Positions 35,121-48,027 of a stretch of 64,000 bases of DNA are shown here, one piece after another. The stretch's first letter is position 1, and each line of letters opens with the position of its first letter. The notes under the pieces were generated by a model that was given only the letters and a program-made list of their open reading frames with translations, searched no databases and was not told the origin of the DNA. Source of the stretch: Capsicum annuum (taxonomy: Eukaryota; Streptophyta; Magnoliopsida; Solanales; Solanaceae); contig NW_025861174.1 in assembly GCF_002878395.1 (NCBI RefSeq), positions 261,847 through 325,846 of the forward strand, read 5' to 3'. The position numbers were made by a program, and so were the translations under genes.

Positions 35121-36300
35121 AAAATTTGGCGTATTGAGTTAGTTTGAAATTTTAGCTTACTTGATTTAATTCAAACTTGTAAATATTTGTTTGCGATTTT
35201 CTTTATTCTTTATTTTTTTTATTTTTTACTATGGAATCAAGGAATGAATGTGGGTTTGGTGGTTAGAAAGCATATTTTGATAATCTATGTCCATATTGTA
35301 GTGGACCCCACTTTTGGCAAGAATGTATATTCTCCCCGAAAAGATACGAGTGCACCATCTCGATCCTATAGGAAGTATGGATGTTCTCTATGTGGTGGTC
35401 AAGATGGACATTAGAGTGATTATCCAAATTCTCCCTTACCCCGTTATGCTAACCCAATTGCTAGTTCTTTTTATGCTTTTGACAGGTTTTATGAAAAAGA
35501 ATAGGAAGAACAAAATACTAAAAATATTGGTGTTGAAGCAATGCTTCAAAGTATCTTAGAACGGGTTGAATCAACGAAGGATAATATGCATGTCATGCAT
35601 CAATCCATGGTGGCATTTGGAAAGGAGAGTGAAAAGAAAGAAGAAGTGGGTGAAGATGCAAATCCTTCAAGCACCATGAACACACCCACTCTTCATCATG
35701 GGCTTGAGGAAGTAGAGGTGTCAAGCCACATGGTCTATGGTGAGCTTGACGTTGAAGAACCTTTGATGATTTCCCAACTAACCAAACTAAGCAAAGAAGA
35801 AGATGCCAAATATGAAGAAATGGTACTAGAGTCGAACGAAGAAATTAAGCACAATTCTTATGAAGACGCTAGTCAATTTTAGGGTAGGGATTCTATTCTG
35901 GAATTGAGGGATAACCCTCATTCAAATCATTTTTCAACATTGTGCTTGACGGATATGATGAAAGTCCACCTACCCAAGCAAATGATGCATTTTGAGAATG
36001 GGGAACAAAATCCTTATATTTTGGAGTTTGTCATTTCAACAGGGCGAATGAAGCCCCCCACTTGAAGTTCAATAAAGGTAAATTTCAATGTGCAACAAGT
36101 GGATTTTTTATGTTCTAGTCGATGCCCAACGAGCCTATTCAGAAATTTGATGTGAAGTTGGGTAAGAAATTCACGTCGTCAAAGTGGAAAGATAAAAAAA
36201 GTGTCATTGTGTCCTTACCTTTGTGTAATGTGCCTCGAAGATGTATTGATCAAAATTTGGGCCGATGCTTCAAATCCTCCAAGTGGAGACATAAATAATA
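35121..36300 (+). pseudogene. F single-ORF protein remnant (two zinc knuckles, coiled coil, acidic)
   Basis: A first zinc motif CPYCSGPHFWQEC (C-x2-C-x3-H-x4-C, 35288-35326), a basic linker, then CSLCGGQDGH followed by a stop (about 35382-35414). The readable frame 35541-35882 (113 codons) starts LQSILERVESTKDNMHVMHQ, a probable short coiled coil, and continues as a Glu-rich region ending EEIKHNSYEDASQF. Further in-frame remnants include NHFSTLCLTDMMK and FKSSKWRHK, after which a stop falls just before the hairpin. Frameshifts and stops break it. It is the same protein type as in A1, A2, J and K; probably gag-derived, exact role unknown. Confidence 0.7.
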
Positions 36301-36310
36301 GTCAAAAGAT

Positions 36311-36357
36311 GTCGTGCCACGACTTTAACTAAGGCGCTTCTTGGAAGGCAACCCAAG
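36311..36357 (+). other. F post-ORF palindrome and hairpin
   Basis: GTCGTGCCACGAC (36311-36323) and CTTGGA-AGGCAA-CCCAAG (36340-36357), the latter with one A-C mismatch at the loop end. Confidence 0.65.
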
Positions 36358-38762
36358 GAATTTTTTTTGATGTTTTCTAATATATATATTTTTTATTTAT
36401 TAAATTTTTATCTTGTTTTTGGGTGTTTGTTGGTGATAACACAAGTTGGAATGGGTACCTCAAGAATGAAACCCCGGATAAGTATATTGGACTTTTATTT
36501 TTTACCACTTTTCTCTCTTTAACAAGCTCACAAGGTATGCTCCTTAGTTAAATCTTCTTTGAAGTATGAATAATTATCACATTCAATAATTTCTTATGGT
36601 TTAAATTTATTTTATTTGAGCTTAATTTGGTGGAATGTGGTTGTTGGGGTGAAGATTTTTGAATGTGTTCCTTGCTTTACGTGCCCAATTATAAAATCTT
36701 GCTTCCATACACTAGTGCACACCATGTGTTTGATAAAACACCCACTTGTAGTTTGTTTGTTAAATTGAGTAGAGGGTGATTTAATTGAGTTAGTATGATT
36801 ACAAATGGTGTGATTGGTGATGAATTGGTGCATTGATGTTGTTCACATGTGTTGTTATTCTATCTTTCAAGTTCTTACTTTCCATGCACATCACATGTTT
36901 CTTAAAATGTCAATAAGAAAGAAATTCCTTATATGCTTGTGAAGGTTAATGTCAAATTTCTTGGGGTATTATGTGATCATTTTTGGAGCATAGCTTTGAG
37001 TCTAATTGGTTTTGAATGTGGAATAACTGATGGTCTTTGATTAAAATTGTTGAGGAATTTTGTGCCTATGGTAAGAGAGACATGAGTGCTTGTTTTGCCC
37101 TATGATAGATTGGGTAATGCCAGGGTATAGGATCGTTTATGTTTCTATTGATGTTATGAGTGTTTTATGATATAAATGGACTATATGTGAAGTGGTGAGG
37201 AAAGAATCCCATGAGGTGTAATGATAATTTTGCCTTGCATTCACCTAAGTTTTTCTTTAATTGTTCGGGAAGAGGCGAAAGTTCAAAAATACTTTCAAAA
37301 TGTCATTGGCAAGAAATAAAATGATTTTGAGAAAAAACCAAAAAAATCATAGTCTTCTGTTTGAAAAACAAAAAGATTAAGGATGTTCTTTAGCTTTCTT
37401 TTGAGTGAGACCATTAAATTCGATTTTTGGCTCTCTCTTTACAAGGATGAGTCCTTGACTCAGAGTAACTTATCAAGCTCAAATTGCTCAAATTAGTTGG
37501 GAGACTAACTTTTTGCTCTATAAGAACGATGCCATGTGTGGTGAGATTTTTGTATAATTCTTGTACATAGTGTAGTTTAGAACTTGCCCCAAGCGTGTTC
37601 AAAGCGAAATCCTAGACAAGCTTGGCTTGGAGAATAACCCGAGGACATTTTTGACCCGTCACATAGCCAAATTCCCACCTTAGCATTTTTTTCTTGTTAA
37701 TCCTTTCGACCCTGTTTACCCATTTTTCTTTCTTTGTCTAATGATAACCTTTCTAAAACACTTTAGCCCTTTTTAAATATTTTTTTTGGAACTTAACCTC
37801 CTTTGATGCATTGCATGATTTTAATAAATGAGATATAGGCAAAATCCTAAGTTTGGGGGAATGAATGTGATGTGCTAAGATGAGCTAAGAGAGGTGTATG
37901 TAAGGTTGTCAACTCATGTGCTTAAAAGACAAGAGATGTGCTTAATAATAAAATTGAATAGCCTAGCCCATAGAACTTGAAGAAAAATTTGATGAATGAA
38001 GGGCGAAGAAGGGCTTAAAGTTAGAAAGTCTTTTGAAAAAGCAAAAGAAATAAAAAAATGAAGAAGAAAATGGCGGCTTTGAATTGTTTTGTAAATGAAA
38101 AAAAATACAAGGGAAATATGAAAAATGATTTGAAGAAGAATAAGGTGAGAGTTTGAAAATTTTGGGTATAGAAAGGGTTGAAAAATTGCATTGAAGGAGG
38201 TATTTTAGTTACTTGATCCATAGATATTCCTTCCCGCACCTTAAACCTTCATCTTGACCCGCAAGACCTTGGTGATTCCAAAATAGGTAAGTCTACATTA
38301 GTAGCAAAAAACACAAAGAGCAAGTCTATCGTTCTACTCATTGTACTTGAATTTCTTTGTGAGAGTGAGTATGAATTCTTTCATTATTTGAGCTCCTTTA
38401 GAAATTTTCATGTACTTTGTGTGTGTGGAGCTAACTCTTGCTTGTGAGTGGCATTGATACTTTTGGGTAGAGGGTGAATTCTTACTCTCGGTTTGGGTAA
38501 ATGGGTGAAGTAAGTTGCATTGTGAAGATTGAGACAATTTTGGCAAATTTTGTGTTTCCTCTTAAGATGCTTTGTTGATTTGGAAGGTTTATTTAATACA
38601 AACTTTCCTTCATAAATATGTGCTTATTAAAAAAAATTGATTTACTTGTTGCCATGATATGCTTAGAAAGTATTTGAAGAGCTTTGTTAGCTTATTCCTT
38701 TACTATAACTTTCCTTTGGGTGGATTTGAGTTAAATACCCTATCTCTTTGAATTATTCTTGA
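36358..38762 (+). other. F 3' non-coding region
   Basis: About 2.4 kb, AT-rich, no supportable frame. It contains CCCGCAAGACCTTGGTGATT at about 38258, which may be a diverged form of the conserved 3' box. Confidence 0.5.
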
Positions 38763-38799
38763 TTACTTGAGAAAAAGCAATAGTTTAAGTTTGGGGTGT
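38763..38799 (+). promoter_or_regulatory. F pre-PPT stem-loop and polypurine tract
   Basis: TTACTT-GAGAAA-AAGCAA (38763-38780; five of six pairs), then AAGTTTGGGGTGT, a good polypurine tract, directly before TGATAAGCC. Confidence 0.75.
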
Positions 38800-40202
38800 T
38801 GATAAGCCGTCATTTGATGACTTTCTAGTACCTTTTAAGCCTAAATTATCATGTTTTTCTCATTGATTGGATATTTATCTCATACTTAATGCTCATTTGT
38901 GTAGGAAAAGTTAAAAAGGGAAGATGAGCAAGTCTTTCAAGTCAAAAGGAGGTCAAATATGAAAGTAAAGGGTCATCTACTTTCCATCCACTTTCCACCG
39001 ACTCTCCATCTGCTTAAGTAGATCAAGAACAAGGTGGCATTTTTGTAATATTGGGCAAATATGAAATTGGGGCTTAAATAGGGGATTTTAGCTCATTTTC
39101 ACCATCTTTTATCTATCTTCCATCACCACACACCCCTCCATCTTAGCTTAGATTAGGGTTTGTAATTTCTTGAAGCTTGGAGCCTAATTTGTACTAATTT
39201 TGAGCTAAGAAGACATTAGGGTGACTTTCAAGTTAAGAATTAGCTAATTCCATTGGATATTTGTTGAGATTTAAAGTTTGGTTTGCAATCTTTTTATTCT
39301 TCATGAATTTGTTTGATGGAATTCATGGTTTATTTGTGTTTATTGTCTTTATGTTTTGCTAGTTCTTCCTCTTGGGATTATGCTTGAATAGGGTGCAAGA
39401 GTGTGGGTTGTGATGTATTTGTGTAGATTTTAGTTTGTTGATGATAGGTTCTATTATTGGATGATTAAATAGGTTGGGATTTGATGGGTGAAAGCTCCAA
39501 ATACTCACATGGGTTTAATGGGTGAAAACTCCAAACTCTAGAAAGCTCTAAGCCATCTTCGAAAGAAGGGTTTTCGGTGAACTTTAGGAACCCTCGTCAT
39601 CCTTGAAAGAGGAATGTGGGAAATAAGACAATAGTAGACAATTTATGGGTATAGTTTACTAATTTTTGCTATCTTAGAAATAAGGGCGATATGAGGTTGA
39701 TTTTCCCTCGGGTTCCATCCTAGAAATAGGGGTGCCTAATTGAGGTATTAGGTGGCTTTAATTGCACACTCATTAGGTACTCGAAAGGGTTAACGAGTGA
39801 AAACATTAAGGCTTTGTTGAAAAACTAGCCTCAAGGACTTTAAACCTAGCCTACCATATCATCAACAACTAGAATTGGCATTAAATCATTACATACCCAT
39901 GCATATCTTTCCCCTAGGATAGCATAGTCCCAAGATTCGCTACTAATTGTTTACACTTTAATCATTCTTAGTCTTGAATTAGGTCTTTAGAAGCCCAAAA
40001 AAAATTTTCAAGATTGACATCCATTTCAAACCCCCAAACCATGTTGTACAATAGATTTGAATCTAGTTAGTAGCTCTCGTTCCGAACTTACTTAATCTGA
40101 CTCATATGGTTCCCCGTGGATTCAACCCCGACTCCTCGTTGAGTAAATATATTGACAACGACTGCCTTGCACTTAATTGGATATGTAAGTTAAGCGTTAT
40201 CA
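38800..40202 (+). repeat. F 3' LTR (1403 bases)
   Basis: Starts TGATAAGCCGTC and ends AAGCGTTATCA. Aligns with the 5' LTR over its whole length. Confidence 0.9.
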
Positions 40203-40731
40203 GCGTTTGATTGATAATAATAGTTAAGAAAGCCCCCAAAGGTGTTTTATGTCGTGGGGTCAAAAGGGGTTAAGAGGGGAAATATCCAGAATACTTAAAA
40301 CTGTAAAATGAACGCATGAGGGTAGGGTTGGACCCCTCAACTTGTATCCACATTATACGAGTGGTACCCTTCACTCTTAACTTGATCAAAAAGTTAGACA
40401 CCATATTCTATCGAACATATGACTCCCTGGGCCTAGCTCGTACCATCACCATACGATTAGTAGTATCCCTCAAATTGCACCCTAAGTTGTACATCTAGGC
40501 TAGACACTGGTCAACATACAGTTGGGCACTATAGTTTTTATATCATTAACATATGACTTGTCACCACCAACCCGTAGCCACAACAGAAACCCAACCACCA
40601 AACAATGGACACCCTACGAGTTGGGTCACCTGACCCATACCCATATCATACGACTAGTATGGTGGTTCATATGATGATCAGAAAACTCAAGACTCGAGAA
40701 ATTTGCAAGAACCAGAACCCAGGGTGTTTAA
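40203..40731 (-). repeat. T2 3' LTR, proximal part
   Basis: Resumes after F (target copy GCGTT at 40203-40207) and reaches the LTR start TTAAACACCCTGGG (sense, 40731). It matches 47490-48027 of the 5' LTR. Confidence 0.9.
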
Positions 40732-40766
40732 ATTCTCCCCTACTTGGATCATTCATGCTCGAATGA
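40732..40766 (-). promoter_or_regulatory. T2 pre-PPT stem-loop and polypurine tract
   Basis: Sense TCATTC-GAGCAT-GAATGA (40766-40749, perfect 6-bp stem), then CAAGTAGGGGAGAAT, a classic chromovirus polypurine tract. Confidence 0.8.
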
Positions 40767-41450
40767 TGGAACAAGGAAGTAACTAGTATGATTAGACCCC
40801 CAAACGTCTCTACCCTTACCTTTTACCAAGCTAGGAAATAAAGATACCAAGGAAATCAATATTTTCTTTAACAAAGTTTGAAAACAAAGATGTGATGAAG
40901 AATACATACCTGCCGCACGAATTTGTAGAGTAAAAAGTAGGAACGGATACTTGGACTTCATGTCCTCTTCCTCTTCCCAAGTAGCCTATTCCACTTTGTG
41001 CTGCCTCCATAGAACCTTTAACAAAGCGACAACCTTGGTCCACAACAGATGAACCTACCGATCTAAGATTTCAACCGAGATCTCCTCATAAGATAGGGAA
41101 TTCGAAATACCATTATCCTTAATAGATATAATCTACGAAGAATCGCCCACACACTTTATCAACATAGAAACATGGAACATCGTGTGAATGGAGCTTAAAC
41201 TAGACGGAAACTCTAACTCATACACAACATTGCCCACCCTTCTCAAAACCAAGTATGGACTAATATACCAGGAACTTAGCTTCCCCTTCTTCCTAAACCT
41301 CATTACTCCTTTTTATGGTAGATACCTTCAAGAACACCCTATCCCCAACCTCAAACTTTAACTTCCTACACCTTACATCGACATAGGATATTTGGTGACT
41401 TTGGGAAGACTTAAGTCTATCTCCAATCACCTTTGCCTTCTCTAAAGCTT
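40767..41450 (-). pseudogene. T2 integrase C-terminus and chromodomain
   Basis: In shifting minus-strand frames: DRVFLKVSTIK (GPY/F-type module), HVSMLIKCVGD, SLSYEEISVEILDR, then LWTKVVALLKVLWRQHKVE, a stop where Glu/Gln is expected, ATWEEEEDMKSKYPFLF. The VKVLWR...ATWE...YP pattern is the C-terminal chromodomain of Tekay-type chromoviruses, thought to steer integration toward marked heterochromatin. The module lies at about 41110-40930, ahead of the polypurine tract, as expected. Confidence 0.8.
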
Positions 41451-42223
41451 GGTGAACATAGTCCAAGCCAAACATATCTACCTCACTAACCTCAAACCAC
41501 CCAATAGGAGACCTACTCCTCCTTCCATACAAAGCTTCAAACGGAGTTATTCCAATGCTAGAGTGGTAGTTATTGTTGTATGCAAACTTTATAAGAGGCA
41601 AATGCTTAACCCAACTACTACCGTAGTCAATCACACAAGCAAGAAGCATATCCTCTAACATCTAAATGGTCCTTTCTGCTTTCCCATCCGACTGTGGTGA
41701 AAAGCAGTATTAAAACCCTTCTTAGTCTATAAACCTTTCTGAAACGACCACTAAAAGTGAGAAGAAAAATGCATACCGTAATCAGAGAAGATAGAAACAG
41801 GTACCTCGTGCAACTTTACAATCTCTTGAAGGTACAACCTTGCATAATCCTCCGCCAAAAAGTTAGTCCTCAATGGCGAAAAGTGAGCCGACTTCATCAT
41901 TCTATCCACAATGACCCAAACCAAATCAAACTAATTTCGAGATCGAGGAAGGATGGTAACCAAAGACATATTGATCACCTCCAATTCCAAACAGGCAACT
42001 CAATTTCTTGATACAATCCTCCGGGCCTCATGTGCTCAACTTTCACCTGTTGGCACACCATGCACTTAGCAACAAAGCTAGACATATCCCGCTTCATATT
42101 GTTCCACCAATACATCTCCTTAAGGTCATAGTACATTTTTGTCAAACTAGGATGAAGCACATAGAGCGACTCATGCACCTCATCCAAGATCTTTTCTCGC
42201 AAGCCATCTAATATCAAGAACAC
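41293..42223 (-). pseudogene. T2 integrase zinc-binding domain and core
   Basis: Frame 42223-41975 gives the HHCC domain (HESLYVLHPSLTKMYYDLKE, WWNNMKRDMSSFVAKCMVCQ), with His and Cys ligands visible. Frame 41661-41293 gives the end of the core (YGSSWVKHLPLIKFAYNNNY, HSSIGITPFEALYGRR) and the linker to the C-terminal module. The core between about 41660 and 41975 is broken by stops. This enzyme would have joined cDNA to the chromosome. Confidence 0.85.
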
Positions 42224-42399
42224 ATAACCTCTATTGGTACCTCAAGGTACCATCACCACTAATCTCGCAAGCCATCACCTTCTGCCCACCTACATTGGCC
42301 TTTATCCTCATGAACACAAGATCTAACATCTTTTCTTCTTAATTTCAGCACCAAGAGATGACTGCGACCCCTCCTGTACACACACACCACTATCCTCAT

Positions 42400-43026
42400 A
42401 GTATAAGAGGAGAACTCTAAGGTTATCCAAATAGTGAATGTCCTTCATAACTCCCTCTTCTCCTCATCCACATGAGCTAGACTCCCCATGGATAACCTGC
42501 TAAGAGTATCAGAAATCATTTTACCTTTAACTGGATAGTAGTGAAGACTCATGTCATAATCCTTGAAAAGCTAAAGCCATCTTCTTTGCCTGAGGTTAAG
42601 CTCTTTCTGAGTGAACACATACTATAGGCTCTTATGATAAGAAAAGATATCCACATGCACAACATAAATATAATGATGCAGGATTCTTAACACGAACACC
42701 ACAACTAACAATTCCAAGTCATGAGTTGGATAATTCCTCCCATGCAACTTCAACTGTCTAGAGGCATAAGCTATTACCTTGCAATGCTACATCAAAATGC
42801 AACCAAGCCCCACACGGGGCACATCACAATATACCACAAATCCATTCGTGCCTTCAGGCAATGTCAAGATCAAAGTCGAAGTTAGCTTATCGTTCAGCTT
42901 TTCAAAACTACCCTCACTAGCATCACACCATAAGAACTTTACCTTCTTCCAAGTTAACTTAGTCAATGGGGCATCTATAGTAAAAAAACTCTCCACAAAC
43001 CTCCTATAGTAGCCAGCTAAACCCAA
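42400..43026 (-). pseudogene. T2 RT connection and RNase H
   Basis: Frame 43026-42787 carries LAGYYRRFVESFFTIDAPLT, FEKLNDKLTSTLILTLPEG and VYCDVPRVGLGCIL. RNase H then continues in other frames down to about 42400 ([28 protein letters not shown] stretches). It would degrade the RNA of the RNA-DNA hybrid; it is interrupted. Confidence 0.75.
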
Positions 43027-43844
43027 GAATCTCCAAATATAGGTTGGTGTCGTGGTTCTAGGCCACCTCTTAACTACTGCAACTTTCTACGGATCTACCA
43101 TGATGCCTTCACTAGAAATGACATGACCCAAAAAAGGGACATTGTTCAACTAGAATTCATACTTCAAAATTTGGCAAATAAATGTTGCTCCTTCATGTTC
43201 TATAATACAATACGGAGGTGATTCATATGATCCACCTCGCTCTTAGAGTACCCCAGAATATCATCTATAAAAATAATGACGAACAAATCCAAAAACTGAT
43301 GAAAGACCCTATTCATCAAATCCATGAATGGTGTCGGGACATTGGTCAATCCAAAAAGACATAACCAGAAACTCAAAATGCCCATATCGAGTTCGAAAAA
43401 CATTCTTAGGGATATCCACCTCCCTAATCTTTAACTGATGATACCCAGACCAAAGATCAATCTTGGAGAATAACTTAAGACCTTGGAACTGATAAAAAAA
43501 AATCATCTATCCTTGGAAGAGGGTACTTATTCTTTACCATCATCTTATTCAACTGTTGGTAATCAATACACATCCGAAGGGAACCATGCTTCTTATGCAT
43601 GAATAAAACAGGTGTGCCCCATGGGGACACACTAGGATGGATGAAACCCTTCTCTAAAAGATCCTTTTAGCTGCTCCTTAAGCTCCTTCAACTCAACTGG
43701 AGCCATTCTACATGGAGGAATAAAAATTAGACAAGTGTCCAAAACAAGATCAATTCCAAACTCAATCTCCCTAACAGGAGGAACACCGGGGAGGTCATCA
43801 GGGAAGACCTCAAGAAATTCATTTACAACTTGGATAGAATGCAA
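43027..43844 (-). pseudogene. T2 reverse transcriptase
   Basis: Frame 43844-43632 is the RT lead-in (VNEFLEVFPDDLPGVPPVRE, MAPVELKELKEQL). Frame 43506-43309 has [15 protein letters not shown] and [14 protein letters not shown]. Frame 43403-43200 has [18 protein letters not shown] and the catalytic box IFIDDILGYSKSE with both Asp residues present (43265-43260). At least two frameshifts separate these parts. Confidence 0.9.
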
Positions 43845-44324
43845 AGAAGGATCCTCCGAGTTAGAATCTTTAACCTAGACTAGATGATAGAGATACCCCT
43901 TAGAGATTAATCTCCGAGCTCTAAGATAGGATATGAACTTCCCCTTAGGAGCTAGGGAACCACCCACTCTCTCAATAATTGATTTATTAAGGAATTTAAA
44001 GATGACTTTATGGGCTCGACAGTCTAGAGATGCATGGAACGAGTGCAATAAATCCATCCCCAATATAAAATCAATATCCACTATATCTAATTCAAACAGA
44101 TCCACCAGAGTTTTTTTACTACCAACAGATACCACACACCCCTTATAGACTCTTCTAGCAATAAAAGAGTAACCTACTAGGGTAGAATTAAAAATAAGGT
44201 CTAAGACACAATCGGAATCAAAACCAAAATACACAGCCACAAATAGGGTCACATAATAAAGAGTGGACCCCAGATTAAGTAAATAGTACACATCATGGGA
44301 AAAGAGTTTCAACATACCAGCCAT
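43845..44324 (-). pseudogene. T2 aspartic protease
   Basis: A 149-codon frame (44324-43875) covering the whole retropepsin-like domain. The active-site motif, LLDSGST in T1, here reads LLNLGST (about 44276-44262), so the catalytic Asp has become Asn. SVGSKKTLVDLFELDIVDID, FILGMDLLHSF and SLAPKGKFISYLRARRLI follow. It is the longest intact frame of T2 and yet catalytically dead. Confidence 0.9.
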
Positions 44325-45660
44325 GACATCAAGTAATTCCTCAGACTCCTGAAGGGTAGTGAGAGCATAAAGACGGTTCTAATCAGTGCCAAAACTAGAT
44401 GGTGCACCCTTTAGTACCAGAGATGAAGGTGAAGAAATAGGGATATTGTTTACCCTAGAGGCAACCTTACCAATAGGACAGTTTCTAAGCATGTTCCTTG
44501 GATGACCATAGTTGAAGCACCTATCCCTTTCCTTATCACAGAAACCCCTATAAAATCTACCACAAAACCTGCAGAGAGGATATAATGGAGCTGACTGGGC
44601 CCCACTATTCTGAGATTGAGCACTTTGTGCCCTAAAGTTGTCGCCGCTTTAAAAACTCTTATCACCCCATAGCTTTGGGTAGAGCGCACTAGCTATCAAG
44701 TATGACCCAGAATTGCCCTACTTCTTCTTGGGCCACTTTCTCTTATCCCTGCCACCTTGTTGTTGGCCACCATCCTGCTCAGAAAACCTGAACTTCTTGC
44801 CCTGCCTCTTCCTAATGTCAGCTTATTTCTTTTTCCCTTCCTCTACCTATTGCATATACATAACGAACTTAGAGATATCCATGTCCTTAATTACTAAGGC
44901 AACCCTACTTTTAAATATCAAGTCTCGGGATAACCCGGAAGCACACTTTCTCATCCTATCCCTCATGCTAGAAACCATCTCTGGAGCATACCAAGATAAC
45001 TGGTGAAATTTTAAGGCATACTCCTTGACTGACATCTTACCCTACTTCATATTAACAAACTATTTTTCCTTTGCTTCCCTCAACTACTGGGGAAAGAAGT
45101 ATCCAGAAAGGAATTAGAGAAATCCTTACATAAAGCTGACTCAGCATCGTCACCCCTATTCTATTCCCATTCCTCATGCCATTAGTAAGCTACATCTTTT
45201 AGTTGATAGGTAAAAAATTCTAAACCTTCCACATTCGTGACATACATAACATGAAAGATCATTTCCATCTCATCTAGTAAACCTTGAGGATTCTCCTCTA
45301 CCTTAACACCGGTGAACACAAGAGGGTTCAACCTCATGAATTGGATAACCTTTGTAGCCTCAGAAAATAGAGCAACAAAAGTACCATGCGCATCCTGAGT
45401 AGCTACCATCTATGCAAACATATGGATAGACTAATGAAACTTAGCATTCATCACATCAGCCTGAGGGGCTCAAGAAGGACTGGAGGAAATCGTAGGACTA
45501 CAGGAGGACAATTAGGAACTGGACCCTTAGGCCGAGTCTGGACCCCATAAGTAGGATGGGTCCCACTAACATTGTCCTTAGGTAGGATAGAGATTTTTTT
45601 GTGAGCTTATGATCATCGAAGAGGCATGATCTGAAAAGAGAACAAATAAGAATTAGAGGA
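44325..45660 (-). pseudogene. T2 gag
   Basis: Frame 45409-45182 has capsid N-terminal sequence (VIQFMRLNPLVFTGVKVEEN, PQGLLDEMEMIFHVM, YQLKDVAY). Frame 45035-44847 has SVKEYALKFHQLSWYAPEM and DMDISKFVMYMQ. The zinc knuckle at about 44520-44476 reads CFNYGHPRNMLRNC, with the second Cys as Tyr. The start codon is uncertain and there are several stops. Confidence 0.75.
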
Positions 45661-45839
45661 GAATCAAGACCTTAGACCCTATAGCTCAAAAATAGAACAC
45701 AAGAAAGAGAAATATTCCTAAATTCCTTGTAGCCTCTACCATATGAGTATGGTACGCTACACACTAATAAAAGAGACCCTACTCGACACGATATTGTAGA
45801 CTCCTAATTGACCATGAACCTAGAACTCTAATAACAATC
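45661..45839 (-). promoter_or_regulatory. T2 primer-binding site and leader
   Basis: Sense TTGTTATTAGAGTTCTAGG (about 45837-45819) is a decayed TTGGTATCAGAGC primer site three bases after the LTR. The leader carries the same GTAGCCTCT and TGAGTATGGT blocks as the T1 leaders. Confidence 0.65.
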
Positions 45840-48027
45840 TAACACGATCCAAAATAAGAACCTTGTCATTTTGGTCATCTCAAGTCCTACCCAGACTGAA
45901 GACTGCCCCCAAGACCCAGCCATAATCTCCCTATACCCTATGTCGGATGAATTTCGAACGTATAATAAGATAAAACCAAATAAATTGAAAGATATTTAAA
46001 GGAGTGCATAACCATAACCTACTAAATATCTAATCAAATGTCCAATCGGTGTCAGCCCTAATACCAATACCAATACCAAGGCTGACACTAATACCGAAAT
46101 CACCCATGCCCACAGTAGTCACACAAAGCCTCAATCCAAAAGCAAAGAACATCCAATTGGGACATGTCCCCGACCATAGCTAAAACCAAGGTTTAAGAAA
46201 CAAAAGTACTATAAAGAAGTCCATAACATAAAACAGAGCCTTCCAGAATATGAAAGCTCATCACTTCAGTCTGATACAAAGTTATCCCCGAGTCTAAATC
46301 ACTGAGCAATTGGAGTAGAATGGCTGGGTCCTGCATCACGTGGGGATACAATGTCCGAAGATGGTTAGCATGATAAATTCTAGAATATACTCAAGAATTA
46401 GGATAAAATAATGCCAATAATTTAAAACCAAAGTAAATAACCATATACAACCACATAGATACATATATATTATGTCGGGAAAGAGAACCGGGTTTAGCAT
46501 GCATTTAAAACCTTTACCTGGGTTTGTGTAGCTTTACCATTATAATCTACCCATGGGATATATGGGTCAAGTGTTACCCCCTTAGTAGGTTCCAATGCAT
46601 GTATCCACACAAATTAGAGATATCATAGAGGTCGGGGATTCTCGTGTACCCTTCGACCTCTATGATAAATATATACAATTATAAACTTAGGGGATTCCTG
46701 TGTACCCCACAAGTGTATGGTCACCATGACCAGCAATCATGTTGGTAAATATGAGTTTTCAATATCCGTCCATCAAACTCACGCCTTCACGGTTAGCTAT
46801 CATAACCCGTCTTTATCGGCTAATTAAAACCTTTAGCACATAACCATACCACCAATTCCAACAGTTATTTACCAAGGCATTAAGAAGTGGTATCGTCATA
46901 CTGACTATAGATTGCAAGCAATGTTATTAGCCAACACTTAGGGGATTCCACATGTACCCTACAAGGTTTTCAATTAAACCAAAACCATGACCACCAAGGC
47001 CTTTCCAAAATATTTTAATTCAACCAAACCAATTTAGGTTTCATTACCATATTATGCAATTCAAGGTTTTCAGTAATAATCAAACTATATGACAAAATCA
47101 TTCTCATGGATATTTTAACAAACATGTTGAGGAAATATAGTTTCTAAAACCAAAACCAAGTATAAATTTAGTATTGTCATGCAATCGCATGTCCAAACCC
47201 ATATATATAACATGAAAACTATAATTAAAACATGGGAAAGAATTATCAAACCATAAACAACAAAAACCCCCAGCATATATTTCAAAACCCAAACATCACC
47301 ACAATAATACCATGAAAACTATCCTTTAAAACATGACTTGAGTTGAACTAACTATGAAGGAAGAGTAACATGCCTTAGACACCAAGAAAGACGGAGATAA
47401 ACCACCCTTGAAAACCCCTAATTGATCACCTTGAGGAAACTCTAGCCTTTTCTTAAACCAAGAGCTTGAGAGAGATTTAAGAGTGTTTAGAGAGTGTTTG
47501 ATTAAGTATAATAGGTTAAGGGAGTCCCTAAAAGTGTTTTATATCATGGGGTCAAAAGGGGTTAAGAGGGGAAATGTCCACAATACCCCTAACTTAAAAC
47601 TATAAAATAAACAAAGGAGGGTATGGTTAGACCCCTCAACTCGCATCCACACCATATGAGTGGTACTCTCCACTCATAACTTGATCAGAAAGTTGAACAC
47701 CATATTTTTTCCAACATATGACTCTTTAGGCCTAACTCGTACCATCACCATACGAATAGTATCCCTCACGTCGTACCCTAAGCAAGACATCCAGGCTAGA
47801 CATTAGTCAACATACGGTTGAGCATTATAATTTTCATATCATGAGCATACGACTCATCATCACCAACTCAAACCCATAATAGAAACCCAATCACCAAACA
47901 CTGGACACCCTACGAGTTTGGTTATCTGACCTGTACCCTCATTATATATCTAGTATGATGGGCCGTATGATTATTAGAAAGCTCAAGACTTGAGAAATTT
48001 ACAAGGACCAAAACCAAGGGTGTTTCA
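45840..48027 (-). repeat. T2 5' LTR (2188 bases)
   Basis: Sense TGAAACACCCTTGG (48027) to ...ATCGTGTTA (45840). Pairs with the split 3' LTR (2175 bases without F). Confidence 0.9.

Larger units (their letters stand above)
33684..40202 (+). mobile_element. F: complete Athila-like non-autonomous element in the T2 LTR
   Basis: 5' LTR 33684-35098, tRNA-Asp primer site, two zinc-knuckle-like motifs, an acidic coiled-coil-like frame, post-ORF hairpin, long non-coding region, stem-loop and polypurine tract, 3' LTR 38800-40202. Target duplications are GTGTT (33679-33683) and GCGTT (40203-40207); the one difference is a CpG-type transition. There is no pol. The two LTRs are more alike than the T2 LTR pair, agreeing with its being inserted later. 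Confidence 0.9.
32033..48027 (-). mobile_element. T2: complete Tekay/Del-like chromovirus, interrupted by F
   Basis: Perfect target duplications AAATT at 32028-32032 and 48028-48032 bracket the element. In sense: 5' LTR (48027-45840), primer site, gag, protease, RT, RNase H, integrase, chromodomain, stem-loop and polypurine tract, then the 3' LTR (40731-40203 plus 33683-32033) split by F. Without F it is about 9.5 kb, normal for the lineage. The LTR pair is strongly diverged by eye, so the insertion is old. All genes are broken. Confidence 0.9.

Noticed and set aside
40749..41043. Two 70-codon minus frames at the end of T2
   Set aside because: They are mostly off-frame readings of the chromodomain; the family-matching residues come from mixing frames across a frameshift.
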